The notes beneath the pieces were generated by a model. That model worked only from the letters and a program-made list of their open reading frames with translations, did not search any database and was not told the DNA's origin. Positions 14,915 to 23,736 of a stretch of DNA of 44,011 nucleotides are shown here, piece after piece (position 1 is the first letter of the stretch; each line of letters starts with the position of its first letter). The translations under genes were made by a program, and so were the position numbers. The stretch is from the NCBI GenBank assembly GCA_009993955.1, contig JAACSL010000038.1, positions 1 through 44,011 on the forward strand. Direction: 5' to 3'. This DNA comes from Paraglaciecola sp. (GTDB taxonomy: Bacteria > Pseudomonadota > Gammaproteobacteria > Enterobacterales > Alteromonadaceae).

Positions 14915-16630
14915 TTAAAAAACAATCGACTTGCCCCTACCGCTACTTTCTGACCCAGCATCCACTTTACCGTCTTTTACAATAACCACGTGCAAATCAC
15001 CAAAGCGACTGCCATTTAGGTTATACCCCATGGTCTCTAACTGGCTGAGCACCTCAGGGTCAACACCCGGATGATGGCGTATTTGATTCTCAGGTAATAA
15101 TTGATGATGGAATCTTGGGCTATCTACCGTTTGCTGTGCGCTCATATCAAATTCAAGGGCGTTTAAAATAGATTGATAAACTGAACTCATAATTGTTGTC
15201 CCACCCGGTGAACCAGTAATCATGCGGATCTTGTTATCTTTGAGCACCATAGTTGGGGTCATTGAAGAGAGCATGCGTTTTTGTGGTTGAATCTCGTTGG
15301 CACTTCCGCCGACCGCACCAAACACATTAGCCACCCCAGGTTTGGCGCTAAAATCGTCCATTTCATCATTTAATAAAAAGCCAGCCCCGGCGACAACGAC
15401 AGAATTACCAAACCCCAAGTTAATTGTAGTGGTATTCGACACGCCATTTCCCCATTTATCAAGAACAGAAAAGTGGGTAGTTTCTTCACTTTCTTTTAGG
15501 CCTGGTTTAATTTTTGCCGTAGCTGAAATATGGTCGAAAGAAATATCAGCGCTACGGGCTTTTAGATAATCATCTGCCACTAAGCGTTCCACCGGCACAT
15601 CAATAAAATCAGGATCACCTAGGTACTCAGCGCGGTCAGCAAACACACGTTTTCCCACTTCAGCTAAGGCATGGATGTAGGACACTGAATTATGCTGCAG
15701 CGGTGTATGTTGACTAGCCACCAGATCATACATTTTTAACCACTGCAGTATCGCCACGCCACCAGAGCTTGGTGGTGGTGAGGTTAAAATTTGCATTCCT
15801 CGCCACTCACTCACCAACGGTTGGCGAGCCACGGCTTGATACTTAGCAAGATCTTCTTCGTCGATTAGGCCTTTTTCAGCCCGCATGAAGTCGGCAATGA
15901 TTTTAGCTGTCTCGCCCTGATAAAAACCATCCATACCGTGATCACGAATACGTTTTAAGGTCTCGGCTAATTCAGTTTGCTTAAACAGTGCATTAGATTT
16001 TGCTTGCGCAAAGTAATCTTTAAAGTTTGTCTCAAACCCCCGGCTAGCCAATCTTGCAATATGCCGTTCGATATAGCCCCCCAACTCTGGCGGTACAATA
16101 AAACCTTGCTCTGCCAAATCGACAGCTGGCTGAACTAATTCTTGCCATGCTAAAGAGCCATATTTTTGGTGGGCTAGCCACATACCTGCCACTGTGCCCG
16201 GCACTCCTGAGGCCAAAATACCTATCACAGACTGATAAGGGATCACCTCGCCACTTTCATCTAAATACATGTCGCGATGGGCTTTTAAAGGCGCTTTTTC
16301 TCGGTAATCAATAAAATCATGCTGCCCATCTTTGTGCACCAACATAAACCCACCGCCACCAATATTACCCGCTTCAGGCAAGGTCACCGCCAATACAAAT
16401 TGTGCAGTAATTGCAGCATCCACCGCATTGCCACCTTTTTCCAAAATGGCCTTGGCGGCATCTGCACTAAAACTATCCGGCATTGCCACAGCCGCTTGAG
16501 CAAGGCTTGATGTGGTTGGGACAGTTTGGATAGGTTGTACATCAGAAGAAAAGGGCTTACATCCAACAACAAGACTCAAGCCAAGAATGAAGAAGGGCAG
16601 CAAGCGCCCCGCGGTTTTTCGCTGCAACAT
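14915..16630 (-). CDS. ggt: Gamma-glutamyltransferase, lipoprotein form
   Basis: Gamma-glutamyltranspeptidase transfers or hydrolyses the gamma-glutamyl group of glutathione and related peptides outside the cytoplasm. The chain self-cleaves before a threonine, seen here in ETTHFSVLDKWGN (about residue 385), which becomes the nucleophile of the small subunit. NTTTINLGFG and SSMTPTMVLKDN follow, with the PGGTTI substrate-site glycines in the C-terminal part. The N-terminus has a signal with lipobox LVVGC, so it should be membrane-anchored, unlike soluble periplasmic E. coli Ggt. I chose the ATG at 16630 because AAGGAAAATAATC precedes it; one at 16651 lacks this. An Lrp-type regulator gene lies just upstream on the same strand. 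Confidence 0.93.
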   Translation of the reverse strand: MLQRKTAGRLLPFFILGLSLVVGCKPFSSDVQPIQTVPTTSSLAQAAVAMPDSFSADAAKAILEKGGNAVDAAITAQFVLAVTLPEAGNIGGGGFMLVHKDGQHDFIDYREKAPLKAHRDMYLDESGEVIPYQSVIGILASGVPGTVAGMWLAHQKYGSLAWQELVQPAVDLAEQGFIVPPELGGYIERHIARLASRGFETNFKDYFAQAKSNALFKQTELAETLKRIRDHGMDGFYQGETAKIIADFMRAEKGLIDEEDLAKYQAVARQPLVSEWRGMQILTSPPPSSGGVAILQWLKMYDLVASQHTPLQHNSVSYIHALAEVGKRVFADRAEYLGDPDFIDVPVERLVADDYLKARSADISFDHISATAKIKPGLKESEETTHFSVLDKWGNGVSNTTTINLGFGNSVVVAGAGFLLNDEMDDFSAKPGVANVFGAVGGSANEIQPQKRMLSSMTPTMVLKDNKIRMITGSPGGTTIMSSVYQSILNALEFDMSAQQTVDSPRFHHQLLPENQIRHHPGVDPEVLSQLETMGYNLNGSRFGDLHVVIVKDGKVDAGSESSGRGKSIVF

Positions 16631-16661
16631 GATTATTTTCCTTTTAACCAACGTAAACTAT

Positions 16662-17111
16662 TTATAGCGGTAAGGCAGTAGTGTACTTTATTTGCTCCAT
16701 GGCAAAACTCGATGTAACGTCAGACAAGTCTACCCCGCTGACTAATTGCTTATAAAACACATCGAAGGCCTGCATGTCAGTCACCATAACTTTCAACAAG
16801 TAGTCATATTCTCCACTCATGCGATAAAACTCAACCACTTGATCAATTTTTGCTGCATGTTCAGCAAATTTAGTTAGCCAATTTGAATCATGTTTGCCTG
16901 CTTTCACTTGCACAAACACCGTCATGCCTAATTTAAGCTTGCTGGCATCCAGTAAGGCCACACGCTGTTTGATAATGCCCTGTTGTTCTAAGTTTTGAAT
17001 ACGCCGCCAACATGGTGTGGTGGTGAGCCCAATTTTATCGGCGATGTCGCTGACCGACTGCGTTGCATCTTGTTGCAACAGCCTTAATATTTCTCTATCT
17101 AATTTATCCAT
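16662..17111 (-). CDS. Lrp/AsnC-family transcriptional regulator
   Basis: A 149-residue feast/famine regulator. The N-terminal winged HTH (LDREILRLLQQDATQSVSDIADKIGL, then TTTPCWRRIQNLEQQGII with the CWRR recognition-helix core) is followed by an effector-binding RAM domain (about 65-149) with VEFYRMSGEYDYLLKVMV, the usual G-x-x-D-Y/F-x-L motif. Such proteins sense amino acids and often control a divergent gene. Here a cysteine synthase gene starts 136 bases away on the opposite strand, and ggt follows downstream, so control of sulfur amino-acid or glutathione breakdown genes is a reasonable inference. The family includes cysteine-responsive DecR/CutR types. Confidence 0.92.
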   Translation of the reverse strand: MDKLDREILRLLQQDATQSVSDIADKIGLTTTPCWRRIQNLEQQGIIKQRVALLDASKLKLGMTVFVQVKAGKHDSNWLTKFAEHAAKIDQVVEFYRMSGEYDYLLKVMVTDMQAFDVFYKQLVSGVDLSDVTSSFAMEQIKYTTALPL

Positions 17112-17247
17112 GCATTATTTTTCCAACATTTAAACCATAAAGACAATATATTTCTATCTTATCTGCATATAACAGTAAATACGAAAAATATTTCTCCGGT
17201 TTTTTCGGCATACTACGCACCATTCATACTACTGTTTGGAACGTTTC

Positions 17248-18240
17248 ATGCCCTCTTCTTCTATTGCCCTTGTTGTTGATAATGCCACTAAACCCAGTAG
17301 TTTTCGTTCAGCACCTAAAATTTATGATGACATCACCCAGACGATTGGGCACACGCCTCTGGTGCGTCTGAGTCGGATTGCGCAGAAATTTCATTGTGCG
17401 GCAAATTTGCTAGGTAAAGTTGAATATTTTAATCCTGCTGGATCAATCAAAGATCGACCTGCCATGGCGATGATTGAAGCATTGATGTCTTCACCTTCGT
17501 TTAACGACAATACAGAAATTATCGAAGCGACCTCTGGCAACAATGGCGTAGCTTGCGCTTGGTTGTGTGCCATCAAAGGCATCAAATTAACCATCGTGAT
17601 CCCAGAACACATGTCTATTGAACGCCAAAAGTTGATTAAACATTACGGTGCTGCAGTGGTCACCACGCCCCGAGAGCTCGGTACAAAAGGCGCCATTGAC
17701 CAAGCAAAAAACATGGTGGCCGCTAACCCCAATGCGGTCATGTTGGATCAATTTGCCAATCAGGCGAATCCCGATACGCACTTTAATAGTACCGCTCAGG
17801 AAATTTGGCATGATACGGCGGGGAATATAGATGTATTAGTAGCTGGGGTTGGCACCGGTGGCACAATCACAGGCATTGGACGTGCGTTAAAAGTTCGTAA
17901 TCCAGCAATTAAAATTGTGGCGGTTGAGCCTGCCTCCTGCCCGGTGTTAAGTGAAGGGCGCTCAGGGGTGCATGCAATCCAAGGATTGAGTTCAGGCCAC
18001 GTGCCAGACGTACTCGATTTACAGGTTATTGATAGAATCGTCACTGTGTCTAATGAAGATGCCATCGAGTATGCTCGACAATTAGCTCGAACAGAAAGTT
18101 TACCTGTAGGGATTTCGTCTGGTGCTGCGGCGTGGGCTGCGTTAAAACTGGGGGCGGAAGCTGAGTTTCAAGGTAAAAATATTGTGGTTATCTTGGCTGA
18201 CACAGCGGAGCGTTATTTTAGCACTGATTTATTTGAGTAA
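17248..18240 (+). CDS. Cysteine synthase family protein (CysK-like)
   Basis: A fold-type II PLP enzyme predicted to make cysteine from O-acetylserine and sulfide. From the ATG at 17248 (GGA eight bases upstream) it has 330 residues, with about 25 extra N-terminal residues compared with CysK. A TTG at 17236 is the only alternative. The Schiff-base lysine lies in NPAGSIKDRP (Lys68), the phosphate loop is GVGTGGTITG, and IQGLSSGHVPDVLDLQVID matches the CysK-type loop. The substrate loop reads TSGNNG (95-100) rather than the near-universal TSGNTG. That may alter substrate choice, or the enzyme may be a cystathionine beta-synthase-like relative. It is divergent from an Lrp-type regulator. Confidence 0.85.
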   Translation: MPSSSIALVVDNATKPSSFRSAPKIYDDITQTIGHTPLVRLSRIAQKFHCAANLLGKVEYFNPAGSIKDRPAMAMIEALMSSPSFNDNTEIIEATSGNNGVACAWLCAIKGIKLTIVIPEHMSIERQKLIKHYGAAVVTTPRELGTKGAIDQAKNMVAANPNAVMLDQFANQANPDTHFNSTAQEIWHDTAGNIDVLVAGVGTGGTITGIGRALKVRNPAIKIVAVEPASCPVLSEGRSGVHAIQGLSSGHVPDVLDLQVIDRIVTVSNEDAIEYARQLARTESLPVGISSGAAAWAALKLGAEAEFQGKNIVVILADTAERYFSTDLFE

Positions 18241-18337
18241 AGTTTACTTGAGTAAAATTAACTGGCGCAACAGCGTTGGAATAACTGGCTTGGTGTTTGG
18301 CTGTGTTATGTAGTTGATGGCTAGAATCATTCCACCA

Positions 18338-18784
18338 TTATTCCTTCGTGTTGCGATACACATTTGGCTGCCATATTTCCATAAAAGTTTGTGGCTGCGC
18401 CAACCCAGTAAACTGGTATTGGGCATACAAACCATGAGCATCACGGGTCGCCAACAGCATTCTTCGTAAACCCTGCAATTGCGGATGGGCCATAATGTTT
18501 GACATCAACCACTTACTGAGACCTTTACCTTGATGTGCTTCGCTAACATAGACATCAGCTAAATAGGCGAATGTTGCATAGTCGGTGATCATTCTCGCAA
18601 AACCCACTTGTTGTTTTTCCGCAGTAAACACGCCAAAACATAAGGAATTGTGCAGGGCTCGTTGAAACACGTCTAAAGGAATACCCGCCGCCCAATAGGT
18701 TTTGCTGATCTGCGCATGAATGGCAGAAATATCCATGTCTTTTTGTTCTGCACTGATAAAGTAGCCCGCGACTGCCTTGCTCAT
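18338..18784 (-). CDS. GNAT-family N-acetyltransferase
   Basis: A small acetyltransferase of unknown substrate, 148 residues from the ATG at 18784; a TTG at 18811 would overlap the upstream gene by 17 bases. Core motifs are VGFARMITDYATFAYLADVYVSEAHQGKGLSKWL, with the Q-G-K-G acetyl-CoA loop, and a conserved LATRDAHGLYAQYQF ending. The PLxxFQRAxxNSLCFGV segment is typical of the E. coli YjdJ/YhcF-like group that acts on small amines. It follows the small membrane-protein gene on the same strand with little or no gap. Confidence 0.8.
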   Translation of the reverse strand: MSKAVAGYFISAEQKDMDISAIHAQISKTYWAAGIPLDVFQRALHNSLCFGVFTAEKQQVGFARMITDYATFAYLADVYVSEAHQGKGLSKWLMSNIMAHPQLQGLRRMLLATRDAHGLYAQYQFTGLAQPQTFMEIWQPNVYRNTKE

Positions 18785-18794
18785 GTTTTTAACT

Positions 18795-19196
18795 TTAACT
18801 GTTGAGTTCAAAATACAAGATAATTAGGCTACTCAATGCAGTAAACATCAGCACATAGCCGTTAATGCCATAATAGTCATGTTCACGACGATTACGGCGA
18901 CGTTTAAGAAACAACACGGTGAGGCTGATGACAACACAAGTCACCAATAGGCCTATCAAATACAGGGTGAGCATTGGCGCCCATTCTTGTCGACCGGTGA
19001 TCCCCCAAAACGCTTGTAAACCAGACACAAACTCTGGTCGTGCATAATGAAAAACCACTAAAGCGCTGAGGAATACCAGCCAACCCAGTACATTGATGCC
19101 CACCAGAAATCTAAACAGGCGATCACTCTCTCTCGGATGTTTCCGTCTGTTTTGCATCAATTTAGTGTGTTCACCGGCGTTTTTTTGATCTTGCAT
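18795..19196 (-). CDS. Small membrane protein, three TM segments
   Basis: A 133-residue protein with a basic cytoplasmic N-terminus (about residues 1-28), hydrophobic segments near 30-52, 74-97 and 112-130, and a very basic loop KRRRNRREHD between the second and third. I do not recognise a family. The ATG is preceded by GGGGAG at good spacing, so the gene is real. It is co-oriented with and touches the acetyltransferase gene downstream. Function unknown. Confidence 0.65.
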   Translation of the reverse strand: MQDQKNAGEHTKLMQNRRKHPRESDRLFRFLVGINVLGWLVFLSALVVFHYARPEFVSGLQAFWGITGRQEWAPMLTLYLIGLLVTCVVISLTVLFLKRRRNRREHDYYGINGYVLMFTALSSLIILYFELNS

Positions 19197-19436
19197 GGCT
19201 CCCCATCAGCAATTTTTCTTGAGTCTGCGCGCTACCTGAGTAAGATTACACACCTTGTAAATTTAGCCAAGTTGTCGTTTAACAAGTTTGTGCTCTCAGC
19301 CGGAAAAATAAGGGTTGATACGCACTGACTTGAGCAAGTTCATTTCGGTGTTTTTGTGTAACATGTTAAGCATGCTCATACATAGTCATCATACGCGTAT
19401 TAATACGACACTGCGTCACAAAATGCTGGGTACGTC

Positions 19437-19541
19437 GAGATCTCAGTCCAACTGAGTTGGTGGGTCTCAAGTATAAGGTAAATAACATTAATTAATTTGG
19501 GTTGCCTAATAAAGGAAAGACCCCAGTCTGGTTGGAGAGAT
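19437..19541 (+). promoter_or_regulatory. Possible structured leader of asnS
   Basis: Before asnS, CTCAGT-CCA-ACTGAG (19442-19456) is a perfect hairpin enclosed by GAGA/TCTC (19437-19440 and 19465-19468). The same strand segment, ATCTC plus CCAAC (19440-19444 and 19448-19452), is complementary to GTTGG plus GAGAT (19531-19535 and 19537-19541), which contains the asnS ribosome site. The two pairings exclude each other, so the leader could switch ribosome access. The rest of 19197-19436 shows nothing I can name. Confidence 0.4.
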
Positions 19542-19545
19542 ACAC

Positions 19546-20943
19546 ATGGCACATGCCTCAGTGGCAGATATATTTGCCGGTAAGTTTGCGGTTGGCGAGC
19601 ATGTCACGGTAAAAGGCTGGGTAAGAACAAAGCGGGATTCTAAAGCAGGCTTATCGTTTATAGCCTTACATGACGGCAGTTGTTTTGATGCGATACAGGT
19701 CATTGCATTGAACTCGTTGGCTAACTACGCCGACATTCAAAAACTCACAACAAGCTGTTCGTTGGTAGTTAGTGGCGAGTTGAAGCCCTCCCTTGGGCAA
19801 GGTCAGGCCTTGGAATTGGAAGCCACACAATTTGATATATTAGGCTGGGTTGAAAATCCAGATACCTACCCTATGGCCCCCAAACGCCATAGCATGGAAT
19901 ATTTGCGTGAACACGCACATTTACGACCACGTACCAATGTTATGGGTGCCGTTACTCGTGTGAGAAACTGTTTGTCCCATGCAATACATCAGTTTTTTTA
20001 CGAGCGTGGTTACTGCTGGATCAGCACACCAATCTTAACCGCCAGTGACACCGAAGGCGCTGGAGAAATGTTCCGAGTGTCAACGTTGGATATGTTGAAC
20101 TTGCCCAAAACAGATCAAGGTAAAGTCGATTACAGTCAGGATTTTTTTGGCAAAGAGACGTTTCTTACTGTTTCTGGCCAGTTAAACGTTGAAACCTACT
20201 GTACTGCTATGTCAAAGGTATACACCTTTGGTCCAACTTTTAGAGCAGAAAATTCCAATACCTCTCGCCACTTGGCTGAGTTTTGGATGATAGAACCAGA
20301 AGTGGCCTTTGCTGACTTAGCCGATATCGCTCAGTTAGCTGAAGACATGCTCAAATATGTATTTAAAGCCGTTTTAACTGAGCGCGCCGATGACATGGCA
20401 TTTTTTGCAGAGCGCATTAAACCTGATACCATCAGCCGCCTCGAAAAAGTCATAGAACAAGACTTTGTGCGTATGGATTACACCGACGCCATTGAGATCC
20501 TGCAAAACTGTGGCAAAACCTTTGAGTTTCCGGTTTCGTGGGGCGTTGATTTGTCGTCAGAGCACGAGCGTTATCTTGCCGAAGAACATGTTGGTGCCCC
20601 CATCATCATGCAGAATTACCCAAAAGACATCAAAGCGTTTTACATGCGCATTAATGACGACGGTAAAACAGTGGCCGCCATGGATATTCTGGCCCCTGGC
20701 ATTGGGGAAATTATTGGTGGCTCTCAGCGTGAAGAACGCCTTGACGTATTCGACCGTCGCCTCGAAGACATGGGCCTAAGTCAGGAAGATTATGCGTGGT
20801 ACCGTGATTTACGCCGTTACGGCACTGTGCCTCATGCAGGTTTTGGACTCGGTTTTGAACGCCTCGTCGCCTATGTAACCGGTATGCAGAACGTTCGTGA
20901 TGTCATTCCTTTCCCCCGAACACCGGGTAACGCAAATTACTAA
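19546..20943 (+). CDS. asnS: Asparagine-tRNA ligase
   Basis: A class IIb aminoacyl-tRNA synthetase that charges tRNA-Asn. The 465 residues match E. coli AsnS. An OB-fold anticodon-binding domain ([27 protein letters not shown], about 18-44) is followed by the catalytic domain with motif 2 [27 protein letters not shown] (about 225-251) and motif 3 [12 protein letters not shown] (about 427-438). The ATG at 19546 has GGAGAG seven bases before it. Having AsnS implies direct Asn-tRNA formation. A potential leader structure lies upstream and a strong terminator follows. Confidence 0.97.
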   Translation: MAHASVADIFAGKFAVGEHVTVKGWVRTKRDSKAGLSFIALHDGSCFDAIQVIALNSLANYADIQKLTTSCSLVVSGELKPSLGQGQALELEATQFDILGWVENPDTYPMAPKRHSMEYLREHAHLRPRTNVMGAVTRVRNCLSHAIHQFFYERGYCWISTPILTASDTEGAGEMFRVSTLDMLNLPKTDQGKVDYSQDFFGKETFLTVSGQLNVETYCTAMSKVYTFGPTFRAENSNTSRHLAEFWMIEPEVAFADLADIAQLAEDMLKYVFKAVLTERADDMAFFAERIKPDTISRLEKVIEQDFVRMDYTDAIEILQNCGKTFEFPVSWGVDLSSEHERYLAEEHVGAPIIMQNYPKDIKAFYMRINDDGKTVAAMDILAPGIGEIIGGSQREERLDVFDRRLEDMGLSQEDYAWYRDLRRYGTVPHAGFGLGFERLVAYVTGMQNVRDVIPFPRTPGNANY

Positions 20944-20965
20944 CAATACACCGTTTCATTGTCAT

Positions 20966-20997
20966 AAAACGCCATCTAATTAGATGGCGTTTTTTGT
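20966..20997 (+). terminator. Rho-independent terminator of asnS
   Basis: AAACGCCATCTA (20967-20978) pairs with TAGATGGCGTTT (20981-20992), effectively a near-perfect palindrome, and runs into a T-run. It lies 23 bases after the asnS stop. Confidence 0.93.
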
Positions 20998-21063
20998 TTT
21001 GTCTGGGGTATATTGCTTAACCAAGTCGAGGCCAATCACAAATAAAAGGCGAGATAGTTGAAC

Positions 21064-22482
21064 ATGAACTCACTGCAACAAACACTCAGCGCACAACTGC
21101 ATGATAAAAGCTTACACTGCCAAGCCCAACAAGCGGCGTTTGACTATTTAGATGCCCTGGCATGCCGTCGAGTTTTTCCTGATGAGCAAGCCCTCAAGGC
21201 GCTGTCGGTGTTTGAGGAAGACCTACCTGAGCAACGAGGCGACGCGCAGCATGTTATAGCGCTCCTCGCCAAAGAAGGGGCAAACGCCACCGTCGCTCAA
21301 AACGGCGGGCGCTATTTTGGTTTTGTTAATGGCAATGCACTGCCGGTCACCCTAGCAACAAAGTGGTTGGCGGATGTATGGGATCAAAACTCAGCTCTAT
21401 ACTTAATGTCGCCCATCTCAGCAAAATTAGAAGACGTGTGTCAACGCTGGCTTAACCAATTACTGGGTTTGCCTATGCATACTGTGGCTGGCTTTGTGAG
21501 TGGCACCTCGGTGGCTACCTTAAGTGGTTTGGCGGCAGCACGTTATCGACAACACCAAAAACTCGGATGGGACATCAATCGCCAAGGTATGTTTGCGGCG
21601 CCTCGATTGCGCTTGATTTTGGGACGCCAAACCCATGGCACGGTAGCCAAAGCCATAAGCCTGTTAGGATTTGGCAGTGACAACATTGAATGGGTGGACT
21701 GTGACGAACAGGGTCGTTTGTTGGTGGCGTGTTTACCCAAGTTAGATGAACACTGCATTTTGGTGCTGCAAGCGGGCAACGAGAATAGTGGCGCCTTTGA
21801 TTATTTTAGCCAAATTTGCCCCTTGGCCAAAGCAGCCGGCGCTTGGGTGCACATTGATGGAGCATTTGGTCTGTGGGCGGCGGCATCTTCTCACTTTGCT
21901 GCATTAACCCATGGCTTCGAGCAAGCCGATTCCTGGTCGGTAGATGCCCATAAAACCCTCAATACACCCTATGATTGCGGCATTATCCTGTGCCAAGATG
22001 CCCAAGCCTTAACGGCAGCTCTGCATCAGCAAGGTAGTTATATTCAGTACAGTGAAGAAGCCGTGCAGAAACGTGATGGCATGGTTTTTACCCCAGAAAT
22101 GTCGCGTCGGGCGCGTGGTACAGAGTTGTGGTCTGCACTCAAGTTTTTGGGTCGAGAAGGTGTCTGCGAATTAGTTTTTCAACTGCATGATCATGCGCAA
22201 TATTTGGCACAATGCTTAAGTAAAACTGATTTTACGGTGCTCAACGACGTGGTCTTTAATCAAGTCATTATTTGTTGTGAGAATGACCTGCTCACAACGC
22301 AAACCTTAGAATTTGTGCAACAATCAGGCGAAATTTGGTGTGGCCCATCTCGTTGGTTTGATCAGGCAGTGATCCGCCTGAGCATTTGTTCTTGGGCGAC
22401 TGAACGCAGCGATATTGACCATGCTGTAAGCACCTTACTTGATTGCAAGACCCGCGCTGTTGATGCCCTTGCCAACCGATAA
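21064..22482 (+). CDS. PLP-dependent decarboxylase (group II)
   Basis: A fold-type I PLP enzyme of the aromatic-amino-acid/glutamate decarboxylase group, about 472 residues. The cofactor lysine is in SVDAHKTLNTPYDCG (Lys297). The stacking and aspartate region is AAGAWVHIDGAFGLWA, and GFVSGTSVATLSGLAAAR marks the phosphate-binding start. The Asp-x-x-x-Lys arrangement and the extended N-terminus (LEDVCQRWLNQLLGLP) fit decarboxylases. The substrate cannot be told: aspartate, glutamate, diaminobutyrate and tyrosine are all possible, and some relatives are aldehyde synthases. I used the ATG at 21064; a TTG two codons earlier is less likely. It stands alone between the asnS terminator and the pqi operon. 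Confidence 0.85.
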   Translation: MNSLQQTLSAQLHDKSLHCQAQQAAFDYLDALACRRVFPDEQALKALSVFEEDLPEQRGDAQHVIALLAKEGANATVAQNGGRYFGFVNGNALPVTLATKWLADVWDQNSALYLMSPISAKLEDVCQRWLNQLLGLPMHTVAGFVSGTSVATLSGLAAARYRQHQKLGWDINRQGMFAAPRLRLILGRQTHGTVAKAISLLGFGSDNIEWVDCDEQGRLLVACLPKLDEHCILVLQAGNENSGAFDYFSQICPLAKAAGAWVHIDGAFGLWAAASSHFAALTHGFEQADSWSVDAHKTLNTPYDCGIILCQDAQALTAALHQQGSYIQYSEEAVQKRDGMVFTPEMSRRARGTELWSALKFLGREGVCELVFQLHDHAQYLAQCLSKTDFTVLNDVVFNQVIICCENDLLTTQTLEFVQQSGEIWCGPSRWFDQAVIRLSICSWATERSDIDHAVSTLLDCKTRAVDALANR

Positions 22483-22560
22483 ATAGGATGCAATCGCCAT
22501 GAGATTAACGTTACTATTTGTTTAACGCAGATAAAACTCATCGAGCAACTTGTTATCTTT

Positions 22561-23736
22561 ATGGCCACCATGTATGTTCCACATCCCGATAGTGCAACCT
22601 CAACGCCTGTGGCAGGTCAAACGGTTATCTGTCATGAGTGTGGCTTGCCCGTGACTGTACCTCTATTGATATCGAAACAAAAAGCTCACTGCCCGCGCTG
22701 CAGTTTTCACCTGACCACTTATCGTGATCACGCCCATCAATGGGTATGTGCTTTAGCGCTTACTGCATTGTTCTTTTTTATTGCTAGTTTGCCGTTTGAA
22801 TTCTTGGCCTTTACTGTGAATGGACAGAGTCATCAAATCGCCCTACTCAACAGTGTCGAAATTCTCTTTGCTGAGGACTTTGCTGCCTTGGGTCTTATTC
22901 AAGCCATTGCCATCTTGGTCTTACCTGGCACCATTTTATTGTCAGTTCTGTACCTCACCCTTCCCCTGCAGTTTGGTAAGTCTTGGCCTAATTCAACGTG
23001 GGTAGCACGCTGGGTTTTTCGTCTGTTACCGTGGGCAATGGCAGAAATATTCTTGATTGGCACCTTAGTCAGCCTGATTAAAATTAGTTCATTGGCTGAC
23101 ATTGATATTGGGCCATCGTTTTATGCTTATGTGCTGTTTACTTTGAGTATGACCATCATGTTAGTTTATCTCGACCAACATCAATTGAGCGTGGCCCTGA
23201 AAATCAATACCAAACATCACATTAAACCCTTGCAACGTTCAAGCAGTATTCAAACCACGTGGGCCTTATTGTTTACGGCCATTTTGTTGTACATTCCGGC
23301 TAATTTTTTGCCAATTATGATTACCACAACCCTAGGTCAAGCCCAGCCCAGCACCATTATAGGCGGCGTAGTTGTGCTGTGGCAGATGGGCTCCTATCCC
23401 ATTGCGTTGATCATCTTTGTGGCGAGTGTGCTAGTACCGGTGGCGAAGTTAGTTATATTATGTTGGTTGAATCTGAGCGTTCAACAAGGACACACGGCAC
23501 ATCACCATGAACGCATGATCCTCTATCGTTTCACAGAATTTATCGGACGTTGGTCAATGATTGATGTATTTGTTGTGGCAATATTGGTCAGTTTAATTCA
23601 GTTAGGCAACGTAATGAGTATTCAGCCAGGGTACGCGGCCCTTGCCTTTTGTGGCGTAGTGATTACCACGATGTTTGCCGCTATCAATTTTGATACCCGC
23701 TTAATTTGGCAACAGGAAGTGCAAGCCCATGAGTGA
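22561..23736 (+). CDS. pqiA: Paraquat-inducible protein A family
   Basis: An inner-membrane partner of MCE lipid-transport systems, moving lipids between inner and outer membranes. The 391 residues have zinc-ribbon-like ICHECGLP (24-31) and HCPRCSFH (44-51) near the N-terminus, then two similar four-helix PqiA domains (about 60-215 and 235-380). Each contains an LPFEFLAFTVNG or IPANFLPIMITTT type segment (the P-x-N-x-x-P pattern). The stop overlaps the pqiB start in ATGA, so the operon is tightly coupled. It resembles E. coli PqiA/YebS; the three-gene order with an outer-membrane lipoprotein fits Pqi. Confidence 0.92.
   Translation: MATMYVPHPDSATSTPVAGQTVICHECGLPVTVPLLISKQKAHCPRCSFHLTTYRDHAHQWVCALALTALFFFIASLPFEFLAFTVNGQSHQIALLNSVEILFAEDFAALGLIQAIAILVLPGTILLSVLYLTLPLQFGKSWPNSTWVARWVFRLLPWAMAEIFLIGTLVSLIKISSLADIDIGPSFYAYVLFTLSMTIMLVYLDQHQLSVALKINTKHHIKPLQRSSSIQTTWALLFTAILLYIPANFLPIMITTTLGQAQPSTIIGGVVVLWQMGSYPIALIIFVASVLVPVAKLVILCWLNLSVQQGHTAHHHERMILYRFTEFIGRWSMIDVFVVAILVSLIQLGNVMSIQPGYAALAFCGVVITTMFAAINFDTRLIWQQEVQAHE

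Noticed and set aside
18240-18275. Terminator after the cysteine synthase gene
   Set aside because: TTTACT-TG-AGTAAA forms a weak AT-rich stem with no T-run; a short direct repeat explains it.
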